A program made the position numbers and the translations under genes. Under the pieces are notes generated by a model that was not told where the DNA came from, did no database searches, and saw nothing but the letters and a program-made list of their open reading frames with translations. This document shows, piece by piece, positions 1-6,403 of a stretch of DNA of 9,825 bases. Position 1 is the stretch's first letter; the number at the start of each line of letters is the position of its first letter. Source of the DNA: Labilithrix luteola (GTDB lineage: Bacteria > Myxococcota_A > Polyangia > Polyangiales > Polyangiaceae); the NCBI GenBank assembly GCA_026225435.1, contig JAMFST010000749.1:1-9825 (forward strand), written 5' to 3'.

Positions 1-607
1 CCGGCTGCCCCCACAGCGAGCGCCACACCTCGGGATGCTCGCGCGCCGCCTCGCGCGAGGAGCACACCGAGATGATCTGCAGCACCAGCGACATCAGCCG
101 CTGCTGCACGATCTCCGGCGGCAGATCGGCCGGCATGAACGCCCGCAGGTGATCCACGCAGCGACGCGTCCCCCGATCGGCGCCGCCTTTCACCGCGTCG
201 AAGACCAGCTCGCGGTGGTTGATCATCACCAGGTTGAGGAACCGGAGCGCGTGCTGCTCGTCGGCACCGCCGCGTGAGCGAGGTCGGCTGTCCACGCTGG
301 GAACGTGCATGAGGATGGTCAGCAGGTCGCGCACTGTGATCGCCCTGCCCGACGCCTCGAGCTCGTCGACCAGTCGCGCCCGGTCCTCCTCGAGCACCTC
401 GGCAACGTCGCGGATCAGCTCGCGGATGAGCGCGTCCTTCGATTGAAAATAGTAGTTCACCGCGCCGGCGTTCTTCTGCCCGGATGCGTCGACGATCTGC
501 CGGATGGAGACCGCGTCGAGCCCGCGCATGGCGAACAGCCGCCGCGCGGTGAGCTTGATGCGCTGACGCGTCGCGTCGCCGCGACCACTGGAAACGTCGT
601 CTGCCAC
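1..607 (-). CDS. TetR-family transcriptional regulator (3' end outside window)
   Basis: Reading the minus strand from a GTG at 607 gives 202 residues open to the left edge. The first ~62 residues are a TetR-type helix-turn-helix: a helix around TRQRIKLTARRLFAMRG (13-29), then VSIRQIVDASG, then the recognition-helix end NAGAVNYYFQSKDALI (46-61). The Tyr-Tyr-Phe and Lys-Asp residues match the usual YYHFxSKexL motif. The rest is helical and is probably the ligand-binding and dimerisation domain. GTG 607 is the only sensible start: the frame stays open upstream but has no ATG or GTG there, and the next ATG lies inside the HTH. No clear Shine-Dalgarno precedes it. The gene is divergent from the thiolase operon across 93 bp. 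Regulators in this arrangement commonly repress themselves and the neighbouring operon, often released by an acyl-CoA or the free acid; that role is inferred here. The C-terminus is cut off. Confidence 0.93.
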   Translation of the reverse strand, partial: MADDVSSGRGDATRQRIKLTARRLFAMRGLDAVSIRQIVDASGQKNAGAVNYYFQSKDALIRELIRDVAEVLEEDRARLVDELEASGRAITVRDLLTILMHVPSVDSRPRSRGGADEQHALRFLNLVMINHRELVFDAVKGGADRGTRRCVDHLRAFMPADLPPEIVQQRLMSLVLQIISVCSSREAAREHPEVWRSLWGQP

Positions 608-641
608 GACCCAAACGCTACTCGACGATCGCCAGCGTGCC

Positions 642-672
642 TTGCCCTTTTTAGAGCGGCGTTTTAGAACGG
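642..672 (+). promoter_or_regulatory. Candidate promoter with overlapping operator for the thiolase operon
   Basis: In the 93 bp between the divergent TetR and thiolase genes, TTGCCC (642-647) and TAGAAC (665-670) are 17 bp apart, each matching 4 of 6 bases of the sigma-70 -35 and -10 consensus. The putative -10 lies inside CGTTTTAGAACG (660-671), an imperfect palindrome in which 10 of 12 positions are self-complementary. A related copy, TTTTTAGAGCGG (648-659), matches GTTTTAGAACGG (661-672) at 10 of 12 positions, 13 bp apart. A TetR dimer bound here would block the -10 box. The stretch is unusually AT-rich for this genome. The assignment is by eye only. Confidence 0.35.
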
Positions 673-700
673 TCGTCATCTCAACGGAGGCACGACGACC

Positions 701-1873
701 ATGGCGGAAGCATTCATCGTAGCGGCGGCACGTACGGCGGGCGGCAAGCGCAAGGGGCGCGTCTCCGGCTGGCACCCGGCAGATCTCGGTGGCGCGGTCC
801 TGGACGCGCTCATCGACCGCTCCGGCGCGGATCCGAAGCTGGTCGAGGACGTGATCATGGGCTGTGTCGGTCAGGCCGGCGAGCAGTCGTCCAACATCGC
901 TCGCGGCGCCGTCCTCTCCTCCAAGCTGCCCGAGAGCGTCCCCGGCACCTCGGTCGACCGCCAGTGCGGCTCGTCGCAGCAGGCGCTCCACTTCGCCGCC
1001 GCCACCGTCATGTCCGGTCAAATGGACATCGTCATCGCCGCCGGCGTCGAGAGTATGACCCGCGTGCCCATGGGCCTGTCGTCGGACTTCCTCAGCAAGG
1101 CCGGGCACGGCAGCTACAAGAGCCCGCGCCAGGAAGAGCGCTACCCCGGCATCATGTTCAGCCAGTTCATGGGCGCGGAGATGATGGCCAAGAAGTACGG
1201 CTACACCCGCGACCAGCTCGACGAGTACGGGTACCTCAGCCAGCAGAAGGCGATCGCCGCCACCAAGGAAGGGGCGTTCGACAAGGAGATCGTCCCCATC
1301 CAGATCACCCTGCCGGACGGCACCACCGAATGGCACAAGGTCGACGAGGGGATCCGCTTCGACGTGACCCTCGAGGGGATCAAGGCGGTCAAGCTGCTGC
1401 AGGAAGGGGGCGCCGTCACCGCCGCCACCGCCAGCCAGATCTGCGACGGCGCCTCCGGCGTCATGGTCGTCAGCGAGGCCGGTCTCAAGCAGCTCGGCGT
1501 CAAGCCGCTCGCCCGCATCCACTCCATGACCGTCTCCGCCGGCGACCCGGTGATCATGCTCGAGGAGCCGCTCTTCTGCACCGACAAGGGGCTGAAGCGC
1601 GCCGGCATGAAGATCGACGACATCGACCTCTTCGAGGTCAACGAGGCCTTCGCCCCGGTGCCGCTCGCCTGGTTGAAGCACACCGGCGCCGACCCCAAGC
1701 GCCTCAACGTCAACGGCGGCGCCATCGCCCTCGGCCACCCGCTGGGCGGCTCCGGCACCAAGCTGATGACCACCCTCATCCACGCCCTGCACGCCCGCGG
1801 CAAGCGCTATGGCCTGCAGACGATGTGCGAGGGCGGCGGACTGGCCAACGTCACCATCGTGGAGCGTCTCTGA
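701..1873 (+). CDS. Thiolase (acetyl-CoA C-acyltransferase), steroid/actinobacterial-type
   Basis: A 390-residue thiolase that catalyses CoA-dependent cleavage of 3-ketoacyl-CoA into acetyl-CoA (or propionyl-CoA) and a shortened acyl-CoA, the last beta-oxidation step, in the cytoplasm. All catalytic elements are visible: nucleophilic Cys89 in VDRQCGSSQQA, the NEAFA motif at 314-318, His346 in GHPLGGSG, and the second catalytic Cys376 in MCEGGG. Length is normal for the family (about 390-400). The C-terminal end, RYGLQTMCEGGGLANVTIVERL-like, recalls the FadA5/FadA6-type thiolases of actinobacterial steroid catabolism rather than E. coli FadA; this is a recollection, not a database result. The ATG at 701 has GGAGG at 686-690, with a slightly long 10-nt spacing. 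It is the first gene of an operon: one nucleotide separates its TGA from the next ATG. A biosynthetic acetoacetyl-CoA thiolase role is possible, but the neighbours favour degradation. Confidence 0.96.
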   Translation: MAEAFIVAAARTAGGKRKGRVSGWHPADLGGAVLDALIDRSGADPKLVEDVIMGCVGQAGEQSSNIARGAVLSSKLPESVPGTSVDRQCGSSQQALHFAAATVMSGQMDIVIAAGVESMTRVPMGLSSDFLSKAGHGSYKSPRQEERYPGIMFSQFMGAEMMAKKYGYTRDQLDEYGYLSQQKAIAATKEGAFDKEIVPIQITLPDGTTEWHKVDEGIRFDVTLEGIKAVKLLQEGGAVTAATASQICDGASGVMVVSEAGLKQLGVKPLARIHSMTVSAGDPVIMLEEPLFCTDKGLKRAGMKIDDIDLFEVNEAFAPVPLAWLKHTGADPKRLNVNGGAIALGHPLGGSGTKLMTTLIHALHARGKRYGLQTMCEGGGLANVTIVERL

Positions 1874-1874
1874 C

Positions 1875-2660
1875 ATGCATCTCGATTCTTCCGTCTCCGC
1901 GGTCATCACCGGCGGCGCCTCCGGACTCGGCGCCGCCACCGCGCGCAAGCTCGCCTCGCAAGGGGTGAAGGTCGCGCTCTTCGATCTCAACGCCGAGCTG
2001 GGTGAGGCGCTCGCCAAGGAGATCGGCGGCGTCTACTGCAAGGTCGACGTCACCAACGAGGAGAGCGTCGACGCCGGCTTCGCCAAGGCGCGCGCGGCCA
2101 ACGGCCAGGAGCGCGTCCTGGTCAACTGCGCCGGAATCGGCAGCGGCGTGAAGACCGCCAGCCGCGACAAGAAGACCGGCGAGATCAAGCACTACCCGAT
2201 CGCCGGTTTCACCAAGGTCATCGAGGTGAATCTCATCGGCACCTTCCGCTGCATCGCCAAGGCGGCCGCGGGGATGATGACGCTCGCGCCGCTCGGCGAG
2301 CACGGTGAGCGCGGCGCGATCGTCAGCACCGCCTCGGTCGCGGCGGTCGACGGACAGGTCGGTCAGGTCGCGTACGCGGCCTCGAAGGCGGGCATCGTCG
2401 GCATGACGCTCCCCATCGCGCGTGACCTGATGACCGAGGGGATCCGGGTCAACACCATCCTCCCCGGCCTCTTCAGCACGCCGCTCCTCCACTCGCTGCC
2501 GGACAACGTGAAGGACGCGCTCTCCGCGTCGGTCCCGTTCCCCAAGCGCCTGGGCAACCCGGACGAGTACGCCTCGCTCGCGACCGAGATGATCACCAAC
2601 TCGTACTTCAACGGCGAGCACGTCCGTCTCGACGGCGCGATTCGCATGGCGCCGCGCTGA
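1875..2660 (+). CDS. HSD10-like short-chain 3-hydroxyacyl-CoA dehydrogenase
   Basis: A 261-residue classical SDR, predicted to oxidise a 3-hydroxyacyl-CoA to the 3-ketoacyl-CoA with NAD+, feeding the thiolase encoded just upstream. Visible motifs are TGGASGLG (12-19) for the dinucleotide, acidic Asp37 at the end of beta-2 (favours NAD over NADP), NCAG (84-87), Asn119, catalytic Ser154, Tyr167 and Lys171 (YAASK). The Ser-Tyr spacing of 13 and the stretches TASVAA, GQVGQVAYAASK, GIVGMTLPIARDL and the LDGAIRM tail closely match human HSD17B10 (2-methyl-3-hydroxybutyryl-CoA dehydrogenase / type II HADH). Members act on short branched acyl-CoAs and on steroids, so substrate stays open. The ATG at 1875 was chosen over the upstream ATG at 1809 because the latter would add 22 non-homologous residues overlapping the thiolase. 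It overlaps the next gene by one base (TGATG), suggesting translational coupling. Confidence 0.95.
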   Translation: MHLDSSVSAVITGGASGLGAATARKLASQGVKVALFDLNAELGEALAKEIGGVYCKVDVTNEESVDAGFAKARAANGQERVLVNCAGIGSGVKTASRDKKTGEIKHYPIAGFTKVIEVNLIGTFRCIAKAAAGMMTLAPLGEHGERGAIVSTASVAAVDGQVGQVAYAASKAGIVGMTLPIARDLMTEGIRVNTILPGLFSTPLLHSLPDNVKDALSASVPFPKRLGNPDEYASLATEMITNSYFNGEHVRLDGAIRMAPR

Positions 2661-3829
2661 TGAGCACCTCCGCGCTCAACGTGCCGGTGCCGTCGTTCCT
2701 CGCCGAGGAGGAGATCGCCATGTTCCGGCGCTCCGTCTCCTCGTTCCTCGACCAGAACGCCAGTGAGGCGAAGCTGGAGCAGTGGCGCAAGGATCACTGC
2801 GTCGAGCGCTCGCTCTGGACAAAAGCAGGGGAGGCCGGGCTGCTCGGTCTCTCCAGCTCGCCGGAGTACGGCGGCGTCGGCGGCGATTTCCGCCACGAGT
2901 ACGTCCTCATCGACGAGCTCGGGAAGCGCGGCCTCGAGGCGTGGGGCGTCAGCCTGCACAACGCCATCGTCATGCCGTACATCGAGACGTACGGCACCGA
3001 GGAGCAGAAGAAGCGCTGGCTCCCTCGCCTCACCAGCGGTGAGCTGGTGAGCGCCATCGCCATGACCGAGCCGGGCGCAGGCTCGGATCTGCAGGGCGTG
3101 AAGACGACCGCCAAGGTCGTCGACGGCGACTACCTCATCAACGGCTCGAAGACATTCATCACCAACGGCCAGACGGCGAACTTCGTCATCGTCGTCGCCA
3201 AGACCGATCCCGAGCGCGGCGCCAAGGGCACCTCGCTCATCGGCGTCGAGACCGACGGTACGGCGGGGTTCGAGCGCGGTCGCAACCTCGACAAGGTGGG
3301 GATGGAAGCGGCCGACACGTCGGAGCTGTTCTTCCACGACGTGAAGGTCCCGCGGGCCAACCTGATCGGCCCGGAAGAAGGCCGCGGCTTCTACCAGCTG
3401 ATGGAGAAGCTCGGGCAGGAGCGGCTGATCATCGCTCTCGGCGCCGTGTCGATGATGGATCGGGCCCTCGGGCTCACCATCGAGTACACGCGCGACCGCA
3501 AGGCGTTCGGCAAGCCGGTGTTCGACAACCAGACGGTCCAGTTCAAGCTGGCGGAGATGAAGACCCAGGCCACCGTGGCCAAGGTCTTCGTGAACCACTG
3601 CCTCGAGCAGCACCTGGCGGGGAAGCTCGACGCGGCGACCGCCTCGATGGCCAAGTACTGGTGCACCGATCTGCAGTGCGAGATCGTCGACGGCTGCCTC
3701 CAGCTCTTCGGCGGCTACGGCTACATGAACGAGTACCCCATCGCCCACATGTACAAGGACGCCCGCGTCCAGCGCATCTATGGCGGCACGAACGAGATCA
3801 TGAAGCTGATGATCGCGCGGACGCTCTAG
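2660..3829 (+). CDS. Acyl-CoA dehydrogenase, LCAD-like
   Basis: A 389-residue FAD-dependent acyl-CoA dehydrogenase introducing the alpha,beta double bond into an acyl-CoA and passing electrons to an electron-transfer flavoprotein, whose genes are not in the window. It has the N-terminal helical domain (to ~130), the family signature AMTEPGAGSDLQG (134-146), the middle beta-domain, and the C-terminal helical domain with LFGGYGYMNEYPIA and YGGTNEIMK. The position that carries the catalytic Glu in MCAD (IYEGT) is Gly375 here (IYGGT). The catalytic base is therefore predicted to be Glu254 in GQERLIIA, the placement used by long-chain (LCAD) and isovaleryl-CoA dehydrogenases. The C-terminal half is strikingly similar to mammalian LCAD, including RKAFGKPV and MAKYW. 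There is no obvious Shine-Dalgarno; the start overlaps the preceding stop, so translation is probably coupled. It is the last complete gene of the three-gene operon. Confidence 0.96.
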   Translation: MSTSALNVPVPSFLAEEEIAMFRRSVSSFLDQNASEAKLEQWRKDHCVERSLWTKAGEAGLLGLSSSPEYGGVGGDFRHEYVLIDELGKRGLEAWGVSLHNAIVMPYIETYGTEEQKKRWLPRLTSGELVSAIAMTEPGAGSDLQGVKTTAKVVDGDYLINGSKTFITNGQTANFVIVVAKTDPERGAKGTSLIGVETDGTAGFERGRNLDKVGMEAADTSELFFHDVKVPRANLIGPEEGRGFYQLMEKLGQERLIIALGAVSMMDRALGLTIEYTRDRKAFGKPVFDNQTVQFKLAEMKTQATVAKVFVNHCLEQHLAGKLDAATASMAKYWCTDLQCEIVDGCLQLFGGYGYMNEYPIAHMYKDARVQRIYGGTNEIMKLMIARTL

Positions 3830-3895
3830 CGCGGAGCGACCACGTACACGACCGGGCAGGTCTTGCCGGTCGACGGCGGGGGGCTGCTGGTCTGA
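3830..3895 (+). pseudogene. C-terminal remnant of a short-chain dehydrogenase
   Basis: Immediately after the acyl-CoA dehydrogenase TAG, the same frame continues for 21 codons to a TGA at 3893-3895. The encoded peptide contains TYTTGQVLPVDGGGLLV, which has the form of the C-terminal end of a classical SDR (the TGQ-x-x-x-VDGG element that closes the Rossmann fold). No start codon or body of an SDR precedes it, and the acyl-CoA dehydrogenase already ends at its normal C-terminus. The simplest reading is a deletion scar of a former operon gene. It does not match the tail of the HSD10-like SDR at 1875-2660 (which ends LDGAIRM), so it is not a recent duplicate of that gene. Stop-codon readthrough giving an extended dehydrogenase is a less likely alternative. 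The peptide is short, so confidence is moderate. Confidence 0.6.
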
Positions 3896-3899
3896 TCCG

Positions 3900-4697
3900 T
3901 CACTGACCGGTGAACTTCGCAGCTCGCTTTTCCCGGAAGGCCTGGACGCCTTCGCGGAAATCCGGGCTGCGGCCGGCCGTGCGCTGGGCCTCGCGCTCGG
4001 CCACGAGCGACGTCGCCAGATCGGTGTCGGTCGCCTTCCAGGCGATCTGCCGGATGAGACCGAGCGCCTTGGTCGGCCCCTTGGCCAGCTCGACGGCGAG
4101 CGCGAACGCCGTGTCCTCGACGTCGGCGTCGGGGACCACGCGGTTGATGAGACCCCACTCGAGCGCCTTGGGGGCCGGGAGCTTCTCGCCGAGCAGCATC
4201 ATCTCCATCGCGCGCACGCGACCGACCGCGCGGGTCAGCAGGTACGTCGAGCCGCCGTCCGGCACCAGGCCGATGCGCCGGAACGCCTCGAGGAAGTACG
4301 CCGTGTCGCCGGCGACGATGAGATCCGCCGCCAGCGCGAGCGACGCGCCGATCCCCGCCGCCGCGCCGCGCACCGCCGAGATCCACGGGATCGACAGGTC
4401 CCGCAGCGCGAGCACCATCGGGTTGAACGCCTCCTGCAACCCGATGCCGAGGTCGAAGGCCGGGTCGATCGCCTTCTCCAGATCCATCCCGGTCGAGAGG
4501 TTCGCCCCCGCGCAGAACGCCTTCGGTCCACCGCACAGGACCAGCGCGCGCGCCTCGCCTTGCGCCTGCTGGGCGTGCTCGCGGATCGCCCGCCCCATCT
4601 CGTGGGTGACGGCGTTCATGCTCGGCGGATCGTCGAGGCGAAGGGTGGCGACGTGGGTGGCGGCGTCGACGGAATAAACGATCTTCGATGATGACAT
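3900..4697 (-). CDS. PaaG-like enoyl-CoA hydratase/isomerase
   Basis: A 265-residue crotonase-fold enzyme, predicted to move or rearrange a double bond in an enoyl-CoA. Oxyanion-hole elements are present: FCAGANLS (61-68) and GAAAGIGASLALAADL (111-126). Aligned by eye with rat enoyl-CoA hydratase, the two catalytic glutamates (144 and 164) are replaced by Ser119 and Phe139. Asp147 in IGLVPDGGST is retained, the position of the catalytic Asp in PaaG (1,2-epoxyphenylacetyl-CoA isomerase). The C-terminus AGRSPDFREGVQAFREKR and the final FTGQ also match E. coli PaaG closely. No other phenylacetate genes are nearby, so it may isomerise another substrate. The ATG at 4697 is fixed by a good GGAGGG (4701-4706). 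It lies 19 bp downstream of the ligase gene and is probably cotranscribed with it. It converges on the thiolase operon. Confidence 0.94.
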   Translation of the reverse strand: MSSSKIVYSVDAATHVATLRLDDPPSMNAVTHEMGRAIREHAQQAQGEARALVLCGGPKAFCAGANLSTGMDLEKAIDPAFDLGIGLQEAFNPMVLALRDLSIPWISAVRGAAAGIGASLALAADLIVAGDTAYFLEAFRRIGLVPDGGSTYLLTRAVGRVRAMEMMLLGEKLPAPKALEWGLINRVVPDADVEDTAFALAVELAKGPTKALGLIRQIAWKATDTDLATSLVAEREAQRTAGRSPDFREGVQAFREKRAAKFTGQ

Positions 4698-4716
4698 GGT
4701 CCCTCCAGTTTACGCG

Positions 4717-6285
4717 CTACGCGATCTGTCGTCCGTCGCCGTCTTTCGGCCAGAAGCTCGCGCGGAGCTCCTTCTTCAGCAGCTTCCCGCTGGCGTTGCG
4801 CGGCAAGGCCTCCACCACGTCGACGCTCTTGGGCACCTTGAAGCCGGCGATCTTCCCCCGGCACCAGGCGATGAGCTCGGTCCCGTCGACGGTGCGTCCG
4901 GCGCGCGGCACGATGAACGCTTTCACCGCCTCGCCCCAGCGCTCGTCCGGCACGCCGATGACCGCCACCTCGGCGACGTCGGGATGCGCGCTGATCACGT
5001 TCTCCACCTCGGTCGGGTAGATGTTCTCCGCGCCGCTGATGATCAAGTCCTTCATCCGGTCGTGGATGTACAGGTAGCCGTCCTCGTCGAGGAAGCCGGC
5101 GTCTCCGGTGTGCACCCAGCCCTCGGCGTCGAGCGTCTTGGCGGTCGCCTCCGGCAGGTTCCAGTAGCCCGCCATGTTGGCGATCGAGCGGGTGAGGATC
5201 TCCCCCACCTGCCGCGGCGGCAGCCGCTTCCCGGCGCCGTCGACGATGGCGATCTCCACCCCCGGTAGCGGCTTGCCCGCGGCGGCCATCTTCGGCGTCC
5301 CGTCCGGGTGATGATCCTCGGGCGGCAGCGCCACGATCGTCCCGATGGTCTCGGTCATGCCGTACATCTGGACAAAGCCGCAGCGGAAGATGTCGATGCA
5401 CTCGCGCAGGAGCGTGGGCGAGATGGGGCTCGAGCCGTAGTTGATGTGGCGGATGCGCTGGTAGTCCACCGTGCGCGCGCGCGGGTGGCGCACCAGCATC
5501 TGCAGCGCCGACGGCACGATGAACATCTTGGTGATCTTCTCGCGCTCGATCTGGTCGAAGGTCGACTCGATGTCGAACTGCCGCTCCACCACCGCGGTCG
5601 CCCCGTGGAACAGGCTGTAGATCCCCCAGCCCGAGCCGCCGATGTGCGCCACCGGCATGGGCAGGAGGCTCACGTCCTCCGAGGTCCAGCGGTTCCACTC
5701 GATGTCGGCCGCCTTCATCGCCCCCAGGTGCTTCACGAAGCTCTCGTGCGTGAGCATCGCCCCCTTGGGCCGCCCGGTGGTCCCCGAGGTGTACAATTGA
5801 AGGCAGATGTCCTTGGGCTTCACCTGGTAGGGCGGGGGAGTCTGCGGCTGGCGCTCGCGGAAGTTGGCGAACTCGCTCTCCTCGGCGGCGATGATGACCA
5901 TCCCGGGGCGCTCGCCGGCGAGGACGTCGGCCATGGGCATCAGCTCGCGCCCGACGAAGAGCACCTTGACGTCCGAATCGGCCAGCATGAAGGCGACCTC
6001 CGGCGGCGCCAGGCGCCAGCCGATGGGGACCATGATGGCTCCGATCTTCATCGCCCCGAACCAGGCCTCGAAGTACGCGTCGGTGTTCTTCCCCAGGTAG
6101 CCGACGTGGTTCCCCGCCTTCACCCCCTCGGCGAGGAGCGCGTGTCCGATCTGGTTGGACCGGCGATCGAGATCGGCGAACGAGGTCACCCGCCCTTCGA
6201 ACTTCAGCGCGGTCTTCTCCGGCGTCCGGGCGGCGTGGCGGCGCGTCACGTCGATCAGGGTGGCGGGGGTGGTCTCGGCTTGCAT
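4717..6285 (-). CDS. AMP-forming acyl-CoA ligase (fatty-acyl-CoA synthetase, FadD-like)
   Basis: A 522-residue ANL-superfamily enzyme that activates a carboxylic acid to its acyl-CoA with ATP and CoA through an acyl-adenylate, the entry step of the pathway. Visible motifs in order: P-loop TSGTTGRPKG (166-175), YGMTE (308-312), TGD (393-395), the hinge region HDRMKDLI (408-415) followed by GAENIYPTEVE, and catalytic Lys501 in RNASGK. The length is normal. No transmembrane segment is seen. The substrate cannot be deduced. The start is uncertain: the frame is open to an ATG at 6405. ATG 6285 puts the family N-terminus (TLIDVTRRHAARTPEKTAL) close to the start but has no Shine-Dalgarno. ATG 6324 would add 13 residues and has GGAGG directly abutting it, a spacing too short to be functional. 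A TAGAAT box seven bases before 6285 could produce a leaderless message. It forms an operon with the PaaG-like gene. Confidence 0.94.
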   Translation of the reverse strand: MQAETTPATLIDVTRRHAARTPEKTALKFEGRVTSFADLDRRSNQIGHALLAEGVKAGNHVGYLGKNTDAYFEAWFGAMKIGAIMVPIGWRLAPPEVAFMLADSDVKVLFVGRELMPMADVLAGERPGMVIIAAEESEFANFRERQPQTPPPYQVKPKDICLQLYTSGTTGRPKGAMLTHESFVKHLGAMKAADIEWNRWTSEDVSLLPMPVAHIGGSGWGIYSLFHGATAVVERQFDIESTFDQIEREKITKMFIVPSALQMLVRHPRARTVDYQRIRHINYGSSPISPTLLRECIDIFRCGFVQMYGMTETIGTIVALPPEDHHPDGTPKMAAAGKPLPGVEIAIVDGAGKRLPPRQVGEILTRSIANMAGYWNLPEATAKTLDAEGWVHTGDAGFLDEDGYLYIHDRMKDLIISGAENIYPTEVENVISAHPDVAEVAVIGVPDERWGEAVKAFIVPRAGRTVDGTELIAWCRGKIAGFKVPKSVDVVEALPRNASGKLLKKELRASFWPKDGDGRQIA

Positions 6286-6292
6286 GGCTACG

Positions 6293-6298
6293 ATTCTA
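6293..6298 (-). promoter_or_regulatory. Candidate -10 box for the acyl-CoA ligase
   Basis: On the minus strand TAGAAT matches the sigma-70 -10 consensus at 5 of 6 positions and ends 7 bases before the ATG at 6285, so transcription would begin at or next to the start codon. No convincing -35 is seen 17 bp upstream (CGCGCG there), which limits confidence. The lack of a Shine-Dalgarno for this start fits a leaderless transcript. The 118-bp divergent gap 6286-6403 shows no other clear site; the ECH gene on the plus strand has a modest AGGA at 6391-6394. Confidence 0.25.
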
Positions 6299-6403
6299 TG
6301 GCGCACTTTCTCGACCGCGCGCATCCTCCGATCGCAGCTGTTGCGAGGAAAAGCGCATGACGCGCCGCAGCGCCGTGGCTCCCCACCGACAGGACGAACC
6401 CTC

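Noticed and set aside
1809..1874. Upstream ATG extending the HSD10-like SDR by 22 residues
   Set aside because: It lies inside the thiolase gene, adds sequence unlike any SDR N-terminus, and the ATG at 1875 gives the normal family start.
2363..3748. A 461-codon open frame on the minus strand opposite the SDR and acyl-CoA dehydrogenase genes
   Set aside because: Its product is low-complexity Ala/Arg/Val/Leu/Asp-rich with no domain motif, and the plus strand encodes two clear enzymes here. Long antisense frames are expected from third-position GC bias.
3850..3871. GACCGGGCA-GGTC-TTGCCGGTC hairpin between the convergent genes, as a terminator
   Set aside because: The stem needs a bulge, has no T-run after it, and lies inside the SDR-like coding remnant, so the complementarity may be incidental.
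5308..6360. A 350-codon plus-strand open frame opposite the acyl-CoA ligase
   Set aside because: It is a shadow of the ligase gene, His/Arg/Gly/Leu-rich with no recognisable domain.
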